Below are positions 20,985 to 29,322 of a stretch of 64,000 nucleotides of DNA, one piece after another. Numbering within the stretch: the stretch's first letter is position 1; each line of letters begins with the position of its first letter. Both the position numbers and the translations under genes were made by a program. The DNA is from Labilithrix sp. (GTDB lineage Bacteria; Myxococcota_A; Polyangia; Polyangiales; Polyangiaceae), in assembly GCA_019637175.1 (NCBI GenBank), contig JAHBWD010000007.1, forward strand, positions 1-64,000, in the 5' to 3' direction. Below the pieces are notes generated by a model. It had not been told where the DNA came from, did not search any database, and saw nothing but the letters and a program-made list of their open reading frames with translations.

Positions 20985-22678
20985 GCGCCAAGGTCCTCGG
21001 CAACACGACGCTCACGCAGTTCGACGTCATCGTGATCGGAAGCGGCGCGGGCGGCTGTCCCGTCGCCGACGTTCTCACGCGGTTCGGCAAGAAGGTGCTC
21101 GTGATCGAGGCGGGCGCGAACCACTTCGAGGGGCTCGACGATCCGCGCGGGTACGTCACGCGGTTCTCGAACGACGAGGTGAAGCTCTTCTCGCGCGGGC
21201 TGATCGCGACCGATCCGTACCTCGAGCCGCGCACGTACCGGCCGACCGAGAGCGCCGGCGATCGCACGTACGTCGGCGACGTGAATCCGCTCGCGAAGAC
21301 CGTCGGCGGCGCCGCGGTCCACGCCGATCTGAAGATGCCGCGCTTCGCGCCGGTCGACTTCCGCCTCGGTACGCTGCTCGGCGCGGTGCCCGGCGCGGCG
21401 TTCGCCGATTGGCCGGTGGACTACGACATGCTCGAGCCGTTCTACGCGTACGTGGAGCGCACGCTCGGCATCCAAGGCCAGCGCGGATCGGATCCGTTCG
21501 CCGGACCGATGAAGGACGAGTACCCGATGCCGCCCGGGCCCAAGATGTACTGCACCGTCCCGATCGAGGCCGGCGCGCAGAAGCTCGGGCTCACCGTCTT
21601 TCCGTATCCGACCGCGGTGAACTCGCGCCCGTACGGCGGGCGGCCGCCGTGCGTCGATTGCGGCTTCTGCGCCGGCTACGGCTGCCCGTCGAACGCGAAG
21701 GGCTCGCCCGCGGTGAGCATGCTCCGGCGGGCGCTGCTCTCGCAGCTCTGTCAGCTCGTCACCGAGACGCGCGCGGTGCGCCTCTTGACCAACGGCGCGA
21801 TGAACCGCGTCGAGGGCGTCGAGTGCATCGGGCCGGACGGCGCGCGCGTGACCTACCGCGCCGACGCCTACGTCCTCGCCGCGAGCCCCATCGAAGATGC
21901 GCGTCTGCTCCTCGCGTCGGGCGGGATCGGCAACGCGAGCGACATGGTCGGCCGATGCCTCACGTTTCACTTCCAGACCGTCGCGATCGGCGTCTTCGAC
22001 GAGCGCCTCCATAGCCACCGCGGCCGGACGGTGTCGCACGGGTTCTCGGACTTCCGCGGCGTTCCCAACGATCCGACCAAGCCGCTCGGGGGCATCGTCG
22101 AGATCAGCGGAAGCGCGGGCGCGGTCGAGGAGTCGACGTTCTACACCCGCATCCTGCGGACGCTGAGCCTTCAGTTCGACGGCCTGCGCTTCAAGCGGCT
22201 CATGCAACAGAGCCCCGCGCGCGAGCGGCTCGTCGCGCTCGTCATGCAGGCGGAAGACGCGCCGCAGACGAAGAACCGCGTCGACCTCGATCCCGCGGTG
22301 AAGGATCTCGACGGGCTCCCGGTCGCGCGCGTCACCTACGAGAACCACGCCTTCGAGCTGGGCGCGCGCGACTTCTACTCGCCCAAGCTCATGGATCTGC
22401 TCGCGGCGAGCGGCGCGCGCTACGGGTTCATCGCGCCGATGGACGAGATCTCGACGTCGGCCCACGTGATGGGGACGCTCCGCTTCGGCCGCGACCCGCG
22501 CACGAGCGTGTGCGACGCGGCGGGTCGCTTTCACGGCGTCGACAACCTCTACGCGTCCGACGGCGCGCTCTTCCCGACCTCGTCGGGCTACAACCCCACG
22601 CACACCATCGTCGCGCTCGCGACCCGCATCGCCGGGGAGATGGTCTTCCCCGGCTCGCCCGAGCGCGTGCTCGCGTGA
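20981..22678 (+). CDS. GMC-family FAD oxidoreductase (gluconate dehydrogenase-like large subunit)
   Basis: A 565-residue flavoenzyme. The N-terminal FAD motif is FDVIVIGSGAGGCPVADVL (13-31), followed by VLVIEAGANH, and the C terminus has the conserved NLYASDGALFPTSSGYNPTH, where the last Asn/His pair forms the GMC active site. A Cys-rich insert (CVDCGFCAGYGC near residue 224) is typical of the sugar/cholesterol-oxidoreductase branch that pairs with subunit-3 proteins. It has no signal of its own, consistent with piggyback export on its Tat-targeted partner. The substrate is probably an alcohol or sugar; it cannot be named. Electrons must leave by a quinone or a cytochrome encoded elsewhere. 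Confidence 0.85.
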   Translation: MSAKVLGNTTLTQFDVIVIGSGAGGCPVADVLTRFGKKVLVIEAGANHFEGLDDPRGYVTRFSNDEVKLFSRGLIATDPYLEPRTYRPTESAGDRTYVGDVNPLAKTVGGAAVHADLKMPRFAPVDFRLGTLLGAVPGAAFADWPVDYDMLEPFYAYVERTLGIQGQRGSDPFAGPMKDEYPMPPGPKMYCTVPIEAGAQKLGLTVFPYPTAVNSRPYGGRPPCVDCGFCAGYGCPSNAKGSPAVSMLRRALLSQLCQLVTETRAVRLLTNGAMNRVEGVECIGPDGARVTYRADAYVLAASPIEDARLLLASGGIGNASDMVGRCLTFHFQTVAIGVFDERLHSHRGRTVSHGFSDFRGVPNDPTKPLGGIVEISGSAGAVEESTFYTRILRTLSLQFDGLRFKRLMQQSPARERLVALVMQAEDAPQTKNRVDLDPAVKDLDGLPVARVTYENHAFELGARDFYSPKLMDLLAASGARYGFIAPMDEISTSAHVMGTLRFGRDPRTSVCDAAGRFHGVDNLYASDGALFPTSSGYNPTHTIVALATRIAGEMVFPGSPERVLA

Positions 22679-23472
22679 TCGTTTCCATCACGAGCGTCGA
22701 GGCTCCGGAGATGGCTCCGTATGCGAGGATGCGCGATCGCGATCTCGCGCGCGAAGACGGCCTCTTCGTCGCTGAAGGCGAGGTCGTCGTGCGCGTCCTC
22801 GCGCGCGGGCGCTTTCGCGTGCGCTCGCTCCTCGTCGAGGAGAGGCGCGCCGCGGCGATGCGCGACGTGATCGACGCGCTCGACGCCGACGTCTCGGTCT
22901 ACGTCGCGACGCAGGCGGTGATGGACGCCGTCGTCGGCTTCTCCATCCATCGAGGCGTCCTCGCGCTCGGCGAGCGCGGCGCCCCGCTCGATCCCGCCAA
23001 GCTCCTCGCCGAGAGCGAGAGCAAGACCGCGCTCGGCCTCGTCGGCCTCACGAACCACGACAACGTCGGCGGGATCTTCCGCAACGCCGCGGCCTTCGGC
23101 GCGCGCCCCGTCTTGCTCGACGCGGCGACGTGCGATCCGCTCTATCGCAAGGCGATCCGGGTGTCGGTCGGCGGCGCGCTCCTCGTGCCGTTCGCGCGCG
23201 CGCCGTCAGGCGACGCGCTGCTCGACGTGATCGAGGCCGCGGGCTGGGAGGCGCTGGCGCTCAGCGCGCGCGGCGAACGCACGCTCGGCGACGCGATGCG
23301 CGCCGAGCCGAGCAAGCGGCGCGTGCTCTTGCTCGGCACCGAAGGCGAGGGCCTGCCGGCTTCGGTGATGCGGCGCGCGCGCGGCGTGCGCATCGACATG
23401 GCGCCGGGGCTCGACTCGCTCAACGTCGCGGTCGCGAGCGGCATCGCGCTCTACGAAGCGTCGCGATCATGA
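22675..23472 (+). CDS. TrmH/SpoU-family RNA 2'-O-methyltransferase
   Basis: A 265-residue SPOUT methyltransferase that methylates the ribose of rRNA or tRNA. The N-terminal substrate-binding domain (about 20-95) is followed by the knotted catalytic domain with the three family motifs: NHDNVGGIFRNAAAFGA (motif 1, Asn and Arg), LLLGTEGEGLP (motif 2) and DSLNVAVASGIALYE (motif 3). The target nucleotide cannot be told. The GTG at 22675 overlaps the oxidoreductase stop (GTGA), although the functions look unrelated. It overlaps the convergent SDR gene by 6 bp at the 3' end. Confidence 0.88.
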   Translation: MIVSITSVEAPEMAPYARMRDRDLAREDGLFVAEGEVVVRVLARGRFRVRSLLVEERRAAAMRDVIDALDADVSVYVATQAVMDAVVGFSIHRGVLALGERGAPLDPAKLLAESESKTALGLVGLTNHDNVGGIFRNAAAFGARPVLLDAATCDPLYRKAIRVSVGGALLVPFARAPSGDALLDVIEAAGWEALALSARGERTLGDAMRAEPSKRRVLLLGTEGEGLPASVMRRARGVRIDMAPGLDSLNVAVASGIALYEASRS

Positions 23473-24270
23473 CATCGATCGACGGCGCGCGATGAGGATC
23501 TGCTTGTTGCGCGCGCCGCGCTTCTCGAGCACTGGGCGAATGCGCTTCGCGAAGTCGGGCATCAGGTAGGCCATCGTCGCGAGGCGGCCGGATCGCCGCG
23601 GCAGCGCGATCTCGTCGATGCGCTCGTCGATGCAGCGGAGGACCGCCTCGGCGACCTCCTCCGCGGTGACGATCGGCTGCGAGAGGACGACGTCGGGTAC
23701 ATCTTCGATATCGCCGAGGAATCCGGTGTCGACCGGGCCGGGGCACACGCACCCGACGTGGATGCGTCGCGCCTCGAGATCGTACTGGACCGCGCGCGAG
23801 AACGCGCGAAGGCCCGCCTTCGACGCGCTGTAGGTCGCTTCGCCGGGGACGGGCACCATGCCGGCGATGCTCGCGACCTGTACGACGGCGCCTCCGTCTG
23901 CGAGGTGAGGGAGCGCGGCGCGCGTGAGGACGATCGGCGCCGTCAGGTTGGTGGTGATGATCGCGGCGAGCGCGCGCGGCTCGAGCTTGTCGATCTCACC
24001 GCGGCGGTTCATCCCCGCGTTGTTGACGATCACGTCGAGCGTGCCGAAGCTCTCGGCGACGCGGGCGGGGAGCGCCTCGAGCGCGTCGAGATCCTGCACG
24101 TCGAGCGGGAACGCGCGCGCGGCCGGCCCGAGCTCGCGCGCGGCTTCGTCGAGCGTCGACGCGGTTCGGGCGACGAGCGCGACGCGCCCGCCGCGCCCGA
24201 CCCAGAGCCGGGCGAACGCGAGCCCGATGCCGCTCGAAGCCCCCGTGACGAGCGCTACTTTCCCTCGCAT
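23467..24270 (-). CDS. Short-chain dehydrogenase/reductase
   Basis: A 267-residue classical SDR. The cofactor motif TGASSGIGLA is at residues 10-19 and NNAGM at about 86-90. The catalytic Ser sits in VASIAGM, and the YSASK tetrad (Tyr-x-x-x-Lys) lies around residues 145-149. The motif GPVDTG places it with fatty-acyl or steroid-type SDRs that use NADP(H), since a basic residue follows the second strand (VARTAST). The substrate is unknown. The ATG at 24270 starts immediately before the Rossmann strand. Confidence 0.86.
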   Translation of the reverse strand: MRGKVALVTGASSGIGLAFARLWVGRGGRVALVARTASTLDEAARELGPAARAFPLDVQDLDALEALPARVAESFGTLDVIVNNAGMNRRGEIDKLEPRALAAIITTNLTAPIVLTRAALPHLADGGAVVQVASIAGMVPVPGEATYSASKAGLRAFSRAVQYDLEARRIHVGCVCPGPVDTGFLGDIEDVPDVVLSQPIVTAEEVAEAVLRCIDERIDEIALPRRSGRLATMAYLMPDFAKRIRPVLEKRGARNKQILIARRRSMS

Positions 24271-24305
24271 GACAGCGGCACCTTAACCCCAAAGCGCGTC
24301 GTCGC

Positions 24306-26999
24306 CTACCGCGCGAGGACACGAAAGGCCGCCCAGTCGCCCGCGGCGTCGCTCGCGCGGAGTCGGCGCAGCGCCTCGCGCGCCGCCCGCGCGAGCGCGC
24401 CTGCGTCTCCGAGGTCGATCGCCGCATCGCCCGCGGCGCCGGCGTAGAGCGCTTCGGCGAGCTTGCCCGCGATCGCGTCCGAGACGGGCCTGATCGGGGC
24501 CAGCACTTCGTCGGCGCCTGCGGCGACGAGCGCCTGCGCGAGGCCGAGGCCCTCGGCTTCGCCGTCGCTGCGCGCCGCCTCGCAGCCGGAGAGGACGACC
24601 CTCCGCGGGGCGGGCGTGAGCGCGAGCAGATCGCCGATCGCGAGGCGGCCGCCTTCGGCGAGGGGCAAGGCGCTCTCCCAGCCTTCGAGACCGGCGTACA
24701 CGCCGTGCCCCGCGTAGTGCAGCATGGCGGCGCGCGCGATCTGCTCGGTCACCGCGCGGCTCGTCGCGTCGCCGCCGACGAGGAGCTTGGCCGGCATGCG
24801 CCCCTCGAGCGCGCGAGCGACGCTCACGGCCTCGCCGCGCGCGCGCGGGAGATCCCCGGTCGGATCGCCGATGACGACGGCGCGCCGCTCGCGCTCGATC
24901 GTGGAGGGTCGCGTCGCGAGGCCGAGCGGGTAGTCGACGGCGACGTGGTCGACGAGCGCCGAGCCGCCCCACGGCAGCGCGTGCACGTCCACGTTGCGCC
25001 ACGCGCCGTACGCGCGGACGCGCACGCGCCGCGAAGCGCTCAGGCGCGCCGCGACCGGATCGAGCAGCGCCGCCGCGAGCTCCGCGGCGCTCGCGCCGGG
25101 CGCCGGAACGCGGTGGGCGGTGACGCGATCCTCCGAAGCCGCGAGGGCGACCCAGCCCTTTCGCGTCGGATGGATGGAGAGATCGAGATCGCCGTTCGCG
25201 ACGCGCGCCTCCGGCTCGACGTCGGGCGCGCCGCTCGAGAGCACCGCCATCGCCTGCTCGAGCGCGGCGCGGATCGCGCGCTCGCGCTCTCTTCGCGCTT
25301 CGCCCTTCTTCGCGAGCGCGTCGGCCGCGAGCTTCCAGTCGCCGGCGGCGTCGGCGTCGAGCGCCTCGCGCTCGGCGCGATAGCTCCGCACCGCCGCCTC
25401 CCAGCGCGCGCGCGCCTCGGCCCCGAGGCGCTCGATCCGGAGCGAGCGTTCGACGCTCGCGAGCACGCGCGCGCGCGATCGGCGCGCCACCATCGCGGCC
25501 TCGCCCGCGCGCCCGAGCTCCACGAGCAGATCGATCGCGGCGCGCGCGCTCCGCGATCGGTCGGCGACGAACGCGCCGCGTCCTTCTCCCAAAGGTACGA
25601 CGAGCATCGCGCGATCGACGAGCGCCTCGGCCGCGAGGAGCGTCGACGCGGCTTCGGGCTTGCGCCCGAGGGCCTCGAACGCCTCTGCGCGCCCGACGAG
25701 CGCGCTCCACTCCGGCTCGAGGAGCACCGCCGCGCGCGCGAGCGCGAGCTCCTCGTCGAACCGCGCGAGTGCGGCGGCCGGCTTCTTCTCGTGCAAGAGC
25801 AGGTGCGCCTCGAGATCGAGCCACGCGAGGCGCTCGGTGCCGCGAGGCTCCGTGACCGCGGCGCGCGCGCTCGCCAGACTTCGTCGCGCCCGCTCGTGAT
25901 CGCCCTCGGTCAGCGCGAGCCGCGCGAGGTTCGCGAGGGCGAAGCTCTTGAGGTAGGCGTCCGCGCAGGCGTCGACCGAGGCGGCGCGCTCGAGAGGCGA
26001 GCGCGCGTCGTACGCGCGCTCGCCCGCAGCTTCGTTCGCGAGGAGCGCCGCCCAGCCGAGATCGTTCGACACCTCGACGCGCTCGCAGCCCTTCACCTCC
26101 GGATCGCGCTCGAGCGCGCGCAGCACGTCGATCGACGCGCGCGCCCTGCCGAGCACCTGCATCTCGAGCGCGAGCGCGGCGCGCGCGTTGCGTTCGAGGC
26201 GGCCCATGCCGAGCGCTCGAGCGCGTGCCTCCGCCTCGCGGAGCAGCGTGAGCGCGGCGCGGCGGTCGCCCGTCTCCGACGCGAGGATGCCGCGGTAGTA
26301 GGGCTCTCGCGCGCGCCCCTCCGGATAGCGGGGCAAGAGCGGCGTGACGTCGTCGAGCGCCGCGCGCGCCTCGCCGTAGCGATGGCTTCGCTGGTGGAGC
26401 GCGAAGGCGAGCGCGAACGAGTCGTCGATCGCGTCGGAGATCCGTCCGGCGCCGCGGTGCGCGGCGATCGCCGCGCGGAAGAGGGGAAACGCGTCGTCGG
26501 CGCGCCCTTCGGCGAGCGCGATGCGCGCGAGCAGGCCTCGCGCGGCGGCGCGCTCCTCGGCGGGCCCGGCGTCGGCGCGAGGCGAGGCGAGCTCACGCGC
26601 GCGCGGGAGGTCGCCCTTCGCGCGCGCGGCCTTCGCGTCTTCCAGCCAGGCGAGCCTCCGCGCCGGCGCGATCGCGAGCGTGAAGCGCGCGGGCTTCCCC
26701 GCCGCGCGCGCGCGGACGACGATCGCGGTCGCGTCCCTCGGAACGTCGACGACGTGCGCGCCTTCGTGCATCTTCGCGGGGAGCGCGCGGCCGTCGCTCT
26801 CGATCGCGACGTCGACCGCGCCTGCCTGCACGACGAGGCGAAGCGCGCGCGCGTCACCGAGCTCGCACGCGGCGGCCACCGCGGCGCAGCCGGCGAAGGC
26901 AACGTCGAGAGATCCCACGGCTTCCGCAGGTGGCGCGGGCCTCGCGCAGCCGGCGAGCACGCCGCAGAGAAAAATCGACGGAGCCGATGTCAGACGCAC
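24306..26999 (-). CDS. CHAT-domain (caspase-like) lipoprotein with TPR-type repeats
   Basis: An 897-residue protein read from GTG 26999. The N terminus is a lipoprotein signal (SAPSIFLCGVLAGC, lipobox LAGC), so the protein is probably anchored in the envelope. Residues about 120-560 are helical TPR-like repeats (EGRADDAFPLFRAAIAAHRG, RSLASARAAV). The C terminus is a CHAT peptidase domain with the His-Cys dyad: HYAGHG (H765) and LSGCEAAR (C806). CHAT proteins are caspase/separase relatives used in gram-negative defence and in signalling, usually in the cytoplasm; a lipobox-bearing one is unusual. An alternative start at 27083 adds a non-conserved leader. It is divergent from a Cys-rich lipoprotein gene at 27098. 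Confidence 0.8.
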   Translation of the reverse strand: MRLTSAPSIFLCGVLAGCARPAPPAEAVGSLDVAFAGCAAVAAACELGDARALRLVVQAGAVDVAIESDGRALPAKMHEGAHVVDVPRDATAIVVRARAAGKPARFTLAIAPARRLAWLEDAKAARAKGDLPRARELASPRADAGPAEERAAARGLLARIALAEGRADDAFPLFRAAIAAHRGAGRISDAIDDSFALAFALHQRSHRYGEARAALDDVTPLLPRYPEGRAREPYYRGILASETGDRRAALTLLREAEARARALGMGRLERNARAALALEMQVLGRARASIDVLRALERDPEVKGCERVEVSNDLGWAALLANEAAGERAYDARSPLERAASVDACADAYLKSFALANLARLALTEGDHERARRSLASARAAVTEPRGTERLAWLDLEAHLLLHEKKPAAALARFDEELALARAAVLLEPEWSALVGRAEAFEALGRKPEAASTLLAAEALVDRAMLVVPLGEGRGAFVADRSRSARAAIDLLVELGRAGEAAMVARRSRARVLASVERSLRIERLGAEARARWEAAVRSYRAEREALDADAAGDWKLAADALAKKGEARRERERAIRAALEQAMAVLSSGAPDVEPEARVANGDLDLSIHPTRKGWVALAASEDRVTAHRVPAPGASAAELAAALLDPVAARLSASRRVRVRAYGAWRNVDVHALPWGGSALVDHVAVDYPLGLATRPSTIERERRAVVIGDPTGDLPRARGEAVSVARALEGRMPAKLLVGGDATSRAVTEQIARAAMLHYAGHGVYAGLEGWESALPLAEGGRLAIGDLLALTPAPRRVVLSGCEAARSDGEAEGLGLAQALVAAGADEVLAPIRPVSDAIAGKLAEALYAGAAGDAAIDLGDAGALARAAREALRRLRASDAAGDWAAFRVLAR

Positions 27000-27097
27000 G
27001 ACCCCTCCGGCGTAGTCCACGGTGCTTCCGACGACCACCCCTTCCTGACGCCACGCCGGAGACGGCTGGCGCCATCCGCCCAATCCTGGAGCTAGCC

Positions 27098-27874
27098 ATG
27101 AGCCGTTCGACCCTTCTCACCTCGCTTCTCGCCCTCTTCGTCGCCGCGCCGTTCGCCGCCGGCTGCGCCGCCGACACCGACGCGGAGGACGCCTCCGAGG
27201 AGCAGGTCGCCGAGACGCAAGACGAGCTCACGGCCGCCGCCGCGCAGCTCGTCGGCTCCTACTGGACGCACGCGCCTGCGTTCGGCGGCTTCGGGCGCCT
27301 CGCCCTGAAGGCCAACGGCAGGTACACCGCGCAGGTCGATCCCGCGGGGACCGCGTTCTGCATCACGTCGCCGTGCCTCTTGCCCGAGAGCGGCACGTGG
27401 AACGCGACGAGGAAGGCCGGCGGCGGCTATCGCGTCCGCATCCGCGCGAACGGCGCGCCGTCGCGCTGGTACGACGCGGTGAAGTCGGGCGGCTTCCTCG
27501 AGCTGACGCGCGCGGGCAAGACCGAGACGCTCAACGTGCTCGGCGCCGGCGCGTGCCTCGACGACGCTGACTGCAAGGCGAACGAGGCGTGCGGACCGAA
27601 GGTCTGCCTCATGTGGTGCGCCGTCGGCGATCCGTTCTGCTGCGGCCCCTCGACGTGTCAGCCCAAGGCGCCTCCTCCTCCTCCTCCGGCCTGCTGGGGC
27701 GCGTGGCTGGATCAGTTCGGCAACTGCCGGACGCCCGCCGACGGCGTGTATCCCGACTCGTGCTGCGCGGGGCAGACGACGCCGTGCGGTGACGCCGCGT
27801 GCGGCGTCGGGACGACGTGCTGCAACCCGCTCGCCGGCATCTGCACCAAGCCCGGTGACTTCTGCGCGATGTGA
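27098..27874 (+). CDS. Lipoprotein with Cys-rich C terminus, unknown
   Basis: A 258-residue lipoprotein: signal MSRSTLLTSLLALFVAAPFA with lipobox FAAGC at residues 19-23. An acidic linker (DTDAEDASEEQ) leads to a compact strand-rich domain (VGSYWTHAPAFGGFGRLALK to KTETLNVLG). The last 80 residues hold many cysteines (DADCKANEACGPKVC, FCCGPSTC, SCCAGQT, TTCCNPLAGIC) around a Pro run, and should be disulfide-bonded. The first part resembles small lipocalin-like or META-like lipoprotein domains common in myxobacteria. The function is unknown. Confidence 0.68.
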   Translation: MSRSTLLTSLLALFVAAPFAAGCAADTDAEDASEEQVAETQDELTAAAAQLVGSYWTHAPAFGGFGRLALKANGRYTAQVDPAGTAFCITSPCLLPESGTWNATRKAGGGYRVRIRANGAPSRWYDAVKSGGFLELTRAGKTETLNVLGAGACLDDADCKANEACGPKVCLMWCAVGDPFCCGPSTCQPKAPPPPPPACWGAWLDQFGNCRTPADGVYPDSCCAGQTTPCGDAACGVGTTCCNPLAGICTKPGDFCAM

Positions 27875-27891
27875 TGGTGGAGCTTGTCGAG

Positions 27892-27925
27892 CAAGATCAG
27901 TGATCTCCATGGGTTACTGATCTTG
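27892..27925 (+). terminator. Perfect inverted repeat after the Cys-rich lipoprotein gene
   Basis: CAAGATCAGT (27892-27901) and ACTGATCTTG (27916-27925) form a perfect 10-bp stem with a 14-nt loop. It starts 18 bp past the stop of the upstream gene and 48 bp before the next lipoprotein gene. The stem is only moderately GC-rich and is not followed by a T-run, so it could be a terminator or an operator for the downstream gene. Confidence 0.45.
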
Positions 27926-27972
27926 CCCGTCCTACCTTTCATGCTAGAGACACACACGTCCTCGGAGACCGC

Positions 27973-28614
27973 ATGAAACGTCTTCCGCTCGTCCTCGTCG
28001 CGTCGCTGTGCACCGTCGCCGCCGCCTGTTCGTCGGCCGATCTCCCCGAGGAGCGCCCCGAAGAGCTCGCCTCGAGCGAGGACGAGATCCGTGCATCATG
28101 CAGTAATCCGCGGATGTACTTCGCGACGCTGCGCGAGGGCACTTGTACGCCCATCGAGGGACGCCGCGGCCGCTGGATGCCCGAGGCGCTCTTCGACGAC
28201 GCGCCCGAAGAAGTGACGGCCTCGACCTGCGCGTACCGCTGGGTCGGTGAGAAGTACTCGCGCGCCGATCGCGACGCGATCGTCGCGCGCGTCGGCCTTC
28301 ACGACGGGCTCGCACCCGCGTGCGGCGCGGCGTCGAAGCCCGCCGTCGGCGATCTGACGCGCATCGCCTCGCTCGACATCTGGGGCCACGCGGGCTCCGT
28401 CGGCTGCGACGTGTGCGGGATCGTCAAGCGCGGCAAGATCTGGGTCGTGCTCCCGCCCGAGCGGCTCGGCAACAAGCAGTTCCAGGTGAACCTGACGAAC
28501 GGCGAAGCTCGCTTCTTCCAGATCAACGCGACGGAAGCGCGCGCTCTCTCGATCGAGCTGCCGCCGCCGCCCGCGGGCACCCAATACGAGGCAGGCCGCG
28601 TCGGCATTTACTAG
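27973..28614 (+). CDS. Lipoprotein, unknown
   Basis: A 213-residue lipoprotein with signal MKRLPLVLVASLCTVAAAC (lipobox VAAAC at 15-19). The acidic stretch after the Cys (DLPEERPEELASSEDEI) resembles the one in the gene at 27098, suggesting similar anchoring and linker design. The body has four to six cysteines and strands such as GKIWVVLPPERLGNKQFQVN but no known domain. It stops 39 bp before the sigma-factor gene on the same strand, so it may share regulation with it. Confidence 0.62.
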   Translation: MKRLPLVLVASLCTVAAACSSADLPEERPEELASSEDEIRASCSNPRMYFATLREGTCTPIEGRRGRWMPEALFDDAPEEVTASTCAYRWVGEKYSRADRDAIVARVGLHDGLAPACGAASKPAVGDLTRIASLDIWGHAGSVGCDVCGIVKRGKIWVVLPPERLGNKQFQVNLTNGEARFFQINATEARALSIELPPPPAGTQYEAGRVGIY

Positions 28615-28653
28615 TTGCGCGCGCCGGGGCAGGCCTGTCTAGTCCGACGGGCA

Positions 28654-29313
28654 GTGGACGAGCGCGCGCTCCTCGATCGGGCCTTGGCAGGCGACGTCGC
28701 GTCGACGCGCGCGCTCGTGCAGACGCTCTTGCCCGTCGTGCGGGCGCGCGTCGCCCGAACGCTGGTGCGCCGCCGAGGCGGCAGCGGGCGTGACGTCCGT
28801 CAAGAGGTCGACGATCTCGCGCAAGAGGTGTTCGCCGCGCTCTTCGCCGATGGCGGTCGCGTGCTTCGGGCGTGGGATCCCGCGCGCGGCCTCTCGCTCG
28901 CGAGCTTCTGCGGGCTCGTCGCCGAGCGCGAGGCCGCTTCGATCTTGCGGAGCGGCCGCCGGAGCCCGTGGACCGAAGCGGCGACCGAGCTCGACGATCT
29001 CGAGAAGGATCTGGGAGAGATGCCTGCCGCCGACGTCCACGTCTCGTCGCGCGAGCAGCTCGCTCGTCTCGTCGATCGGCTGCGCGAGCAGCTCTCGCCG
29101 CGCGGGCTCGAGCTGTTTCATCGCCTCGTGATCGAGGAGGAAGCGGTCGAATCGGTCTGTGCGTCGACGGGCATGAGCGCCGACGCCGTGTACGCGTGGA
29201 AGAGCCGCATCGGCAAGGCGATCCGGCGTATCGCGGCCGAGCTCGCGCAGAGCGAGCCGCGTGTGTCAGAAACAGCAGCCTCGACGCGTACACCCCCAGA
29301 GAGTGGAGAGTGA
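28654..29313 (+). CDS. Sigma-70-family (ECF-type) RNA polymerase sigma factor
   Basis: A 219-residue alternative sigma factor. Region 2 is seen in DVRQEVDDLAQEVFAALFAD and WDPARGLSLASFCGLVAERE (promoter melting and -10 binding). Region 4 is the C-terminal HTH (LVIEEEAVESVCASTGMSAD, then AVYAWKSRIGKAI), which reads the -35 element. The start is a GTG at 28654; the frame stays open upstream, but family members start at this distance from region 2. The next gene begins 9 bp later and encodes a one-TM protein of anti-sigma type. Confidence 0.82.
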   Translation: MDERALLDRALAGDVASTRALVQTLLPVVRARVARTLVRRRGGSGRDVRQEVDDLAQEVFAALFADGGRVLRAWDPARGLSLASFCGLVAEREAASILRSGRRSPWTEAATELDDLEKDLGEMPAADVHVSSREQLARLVDRLREQLSPRGLELFHRLVIEEEAVESVCASTGMSADAVYAWKSRIGKAIRRIAAELAQSEPRVSETAASTRTPPESGE

Positions 29314-29322
29314 GGAGAGGTC

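Noticed and set aside
20825..22603. 592-codon minus-strand frame opposite the GMC oxidoreductase
   Set aside because: The product is antisense with no domain signature, while the plus strand has full GMC motifs.
24705..27095. Open frame of 796 codons on the plus strand opposite the CHAT gene
   Set aside because: The plus-strand product has no domain pattern. The minus strand shows a lipobox, repeats and an intact CHAT dyad.
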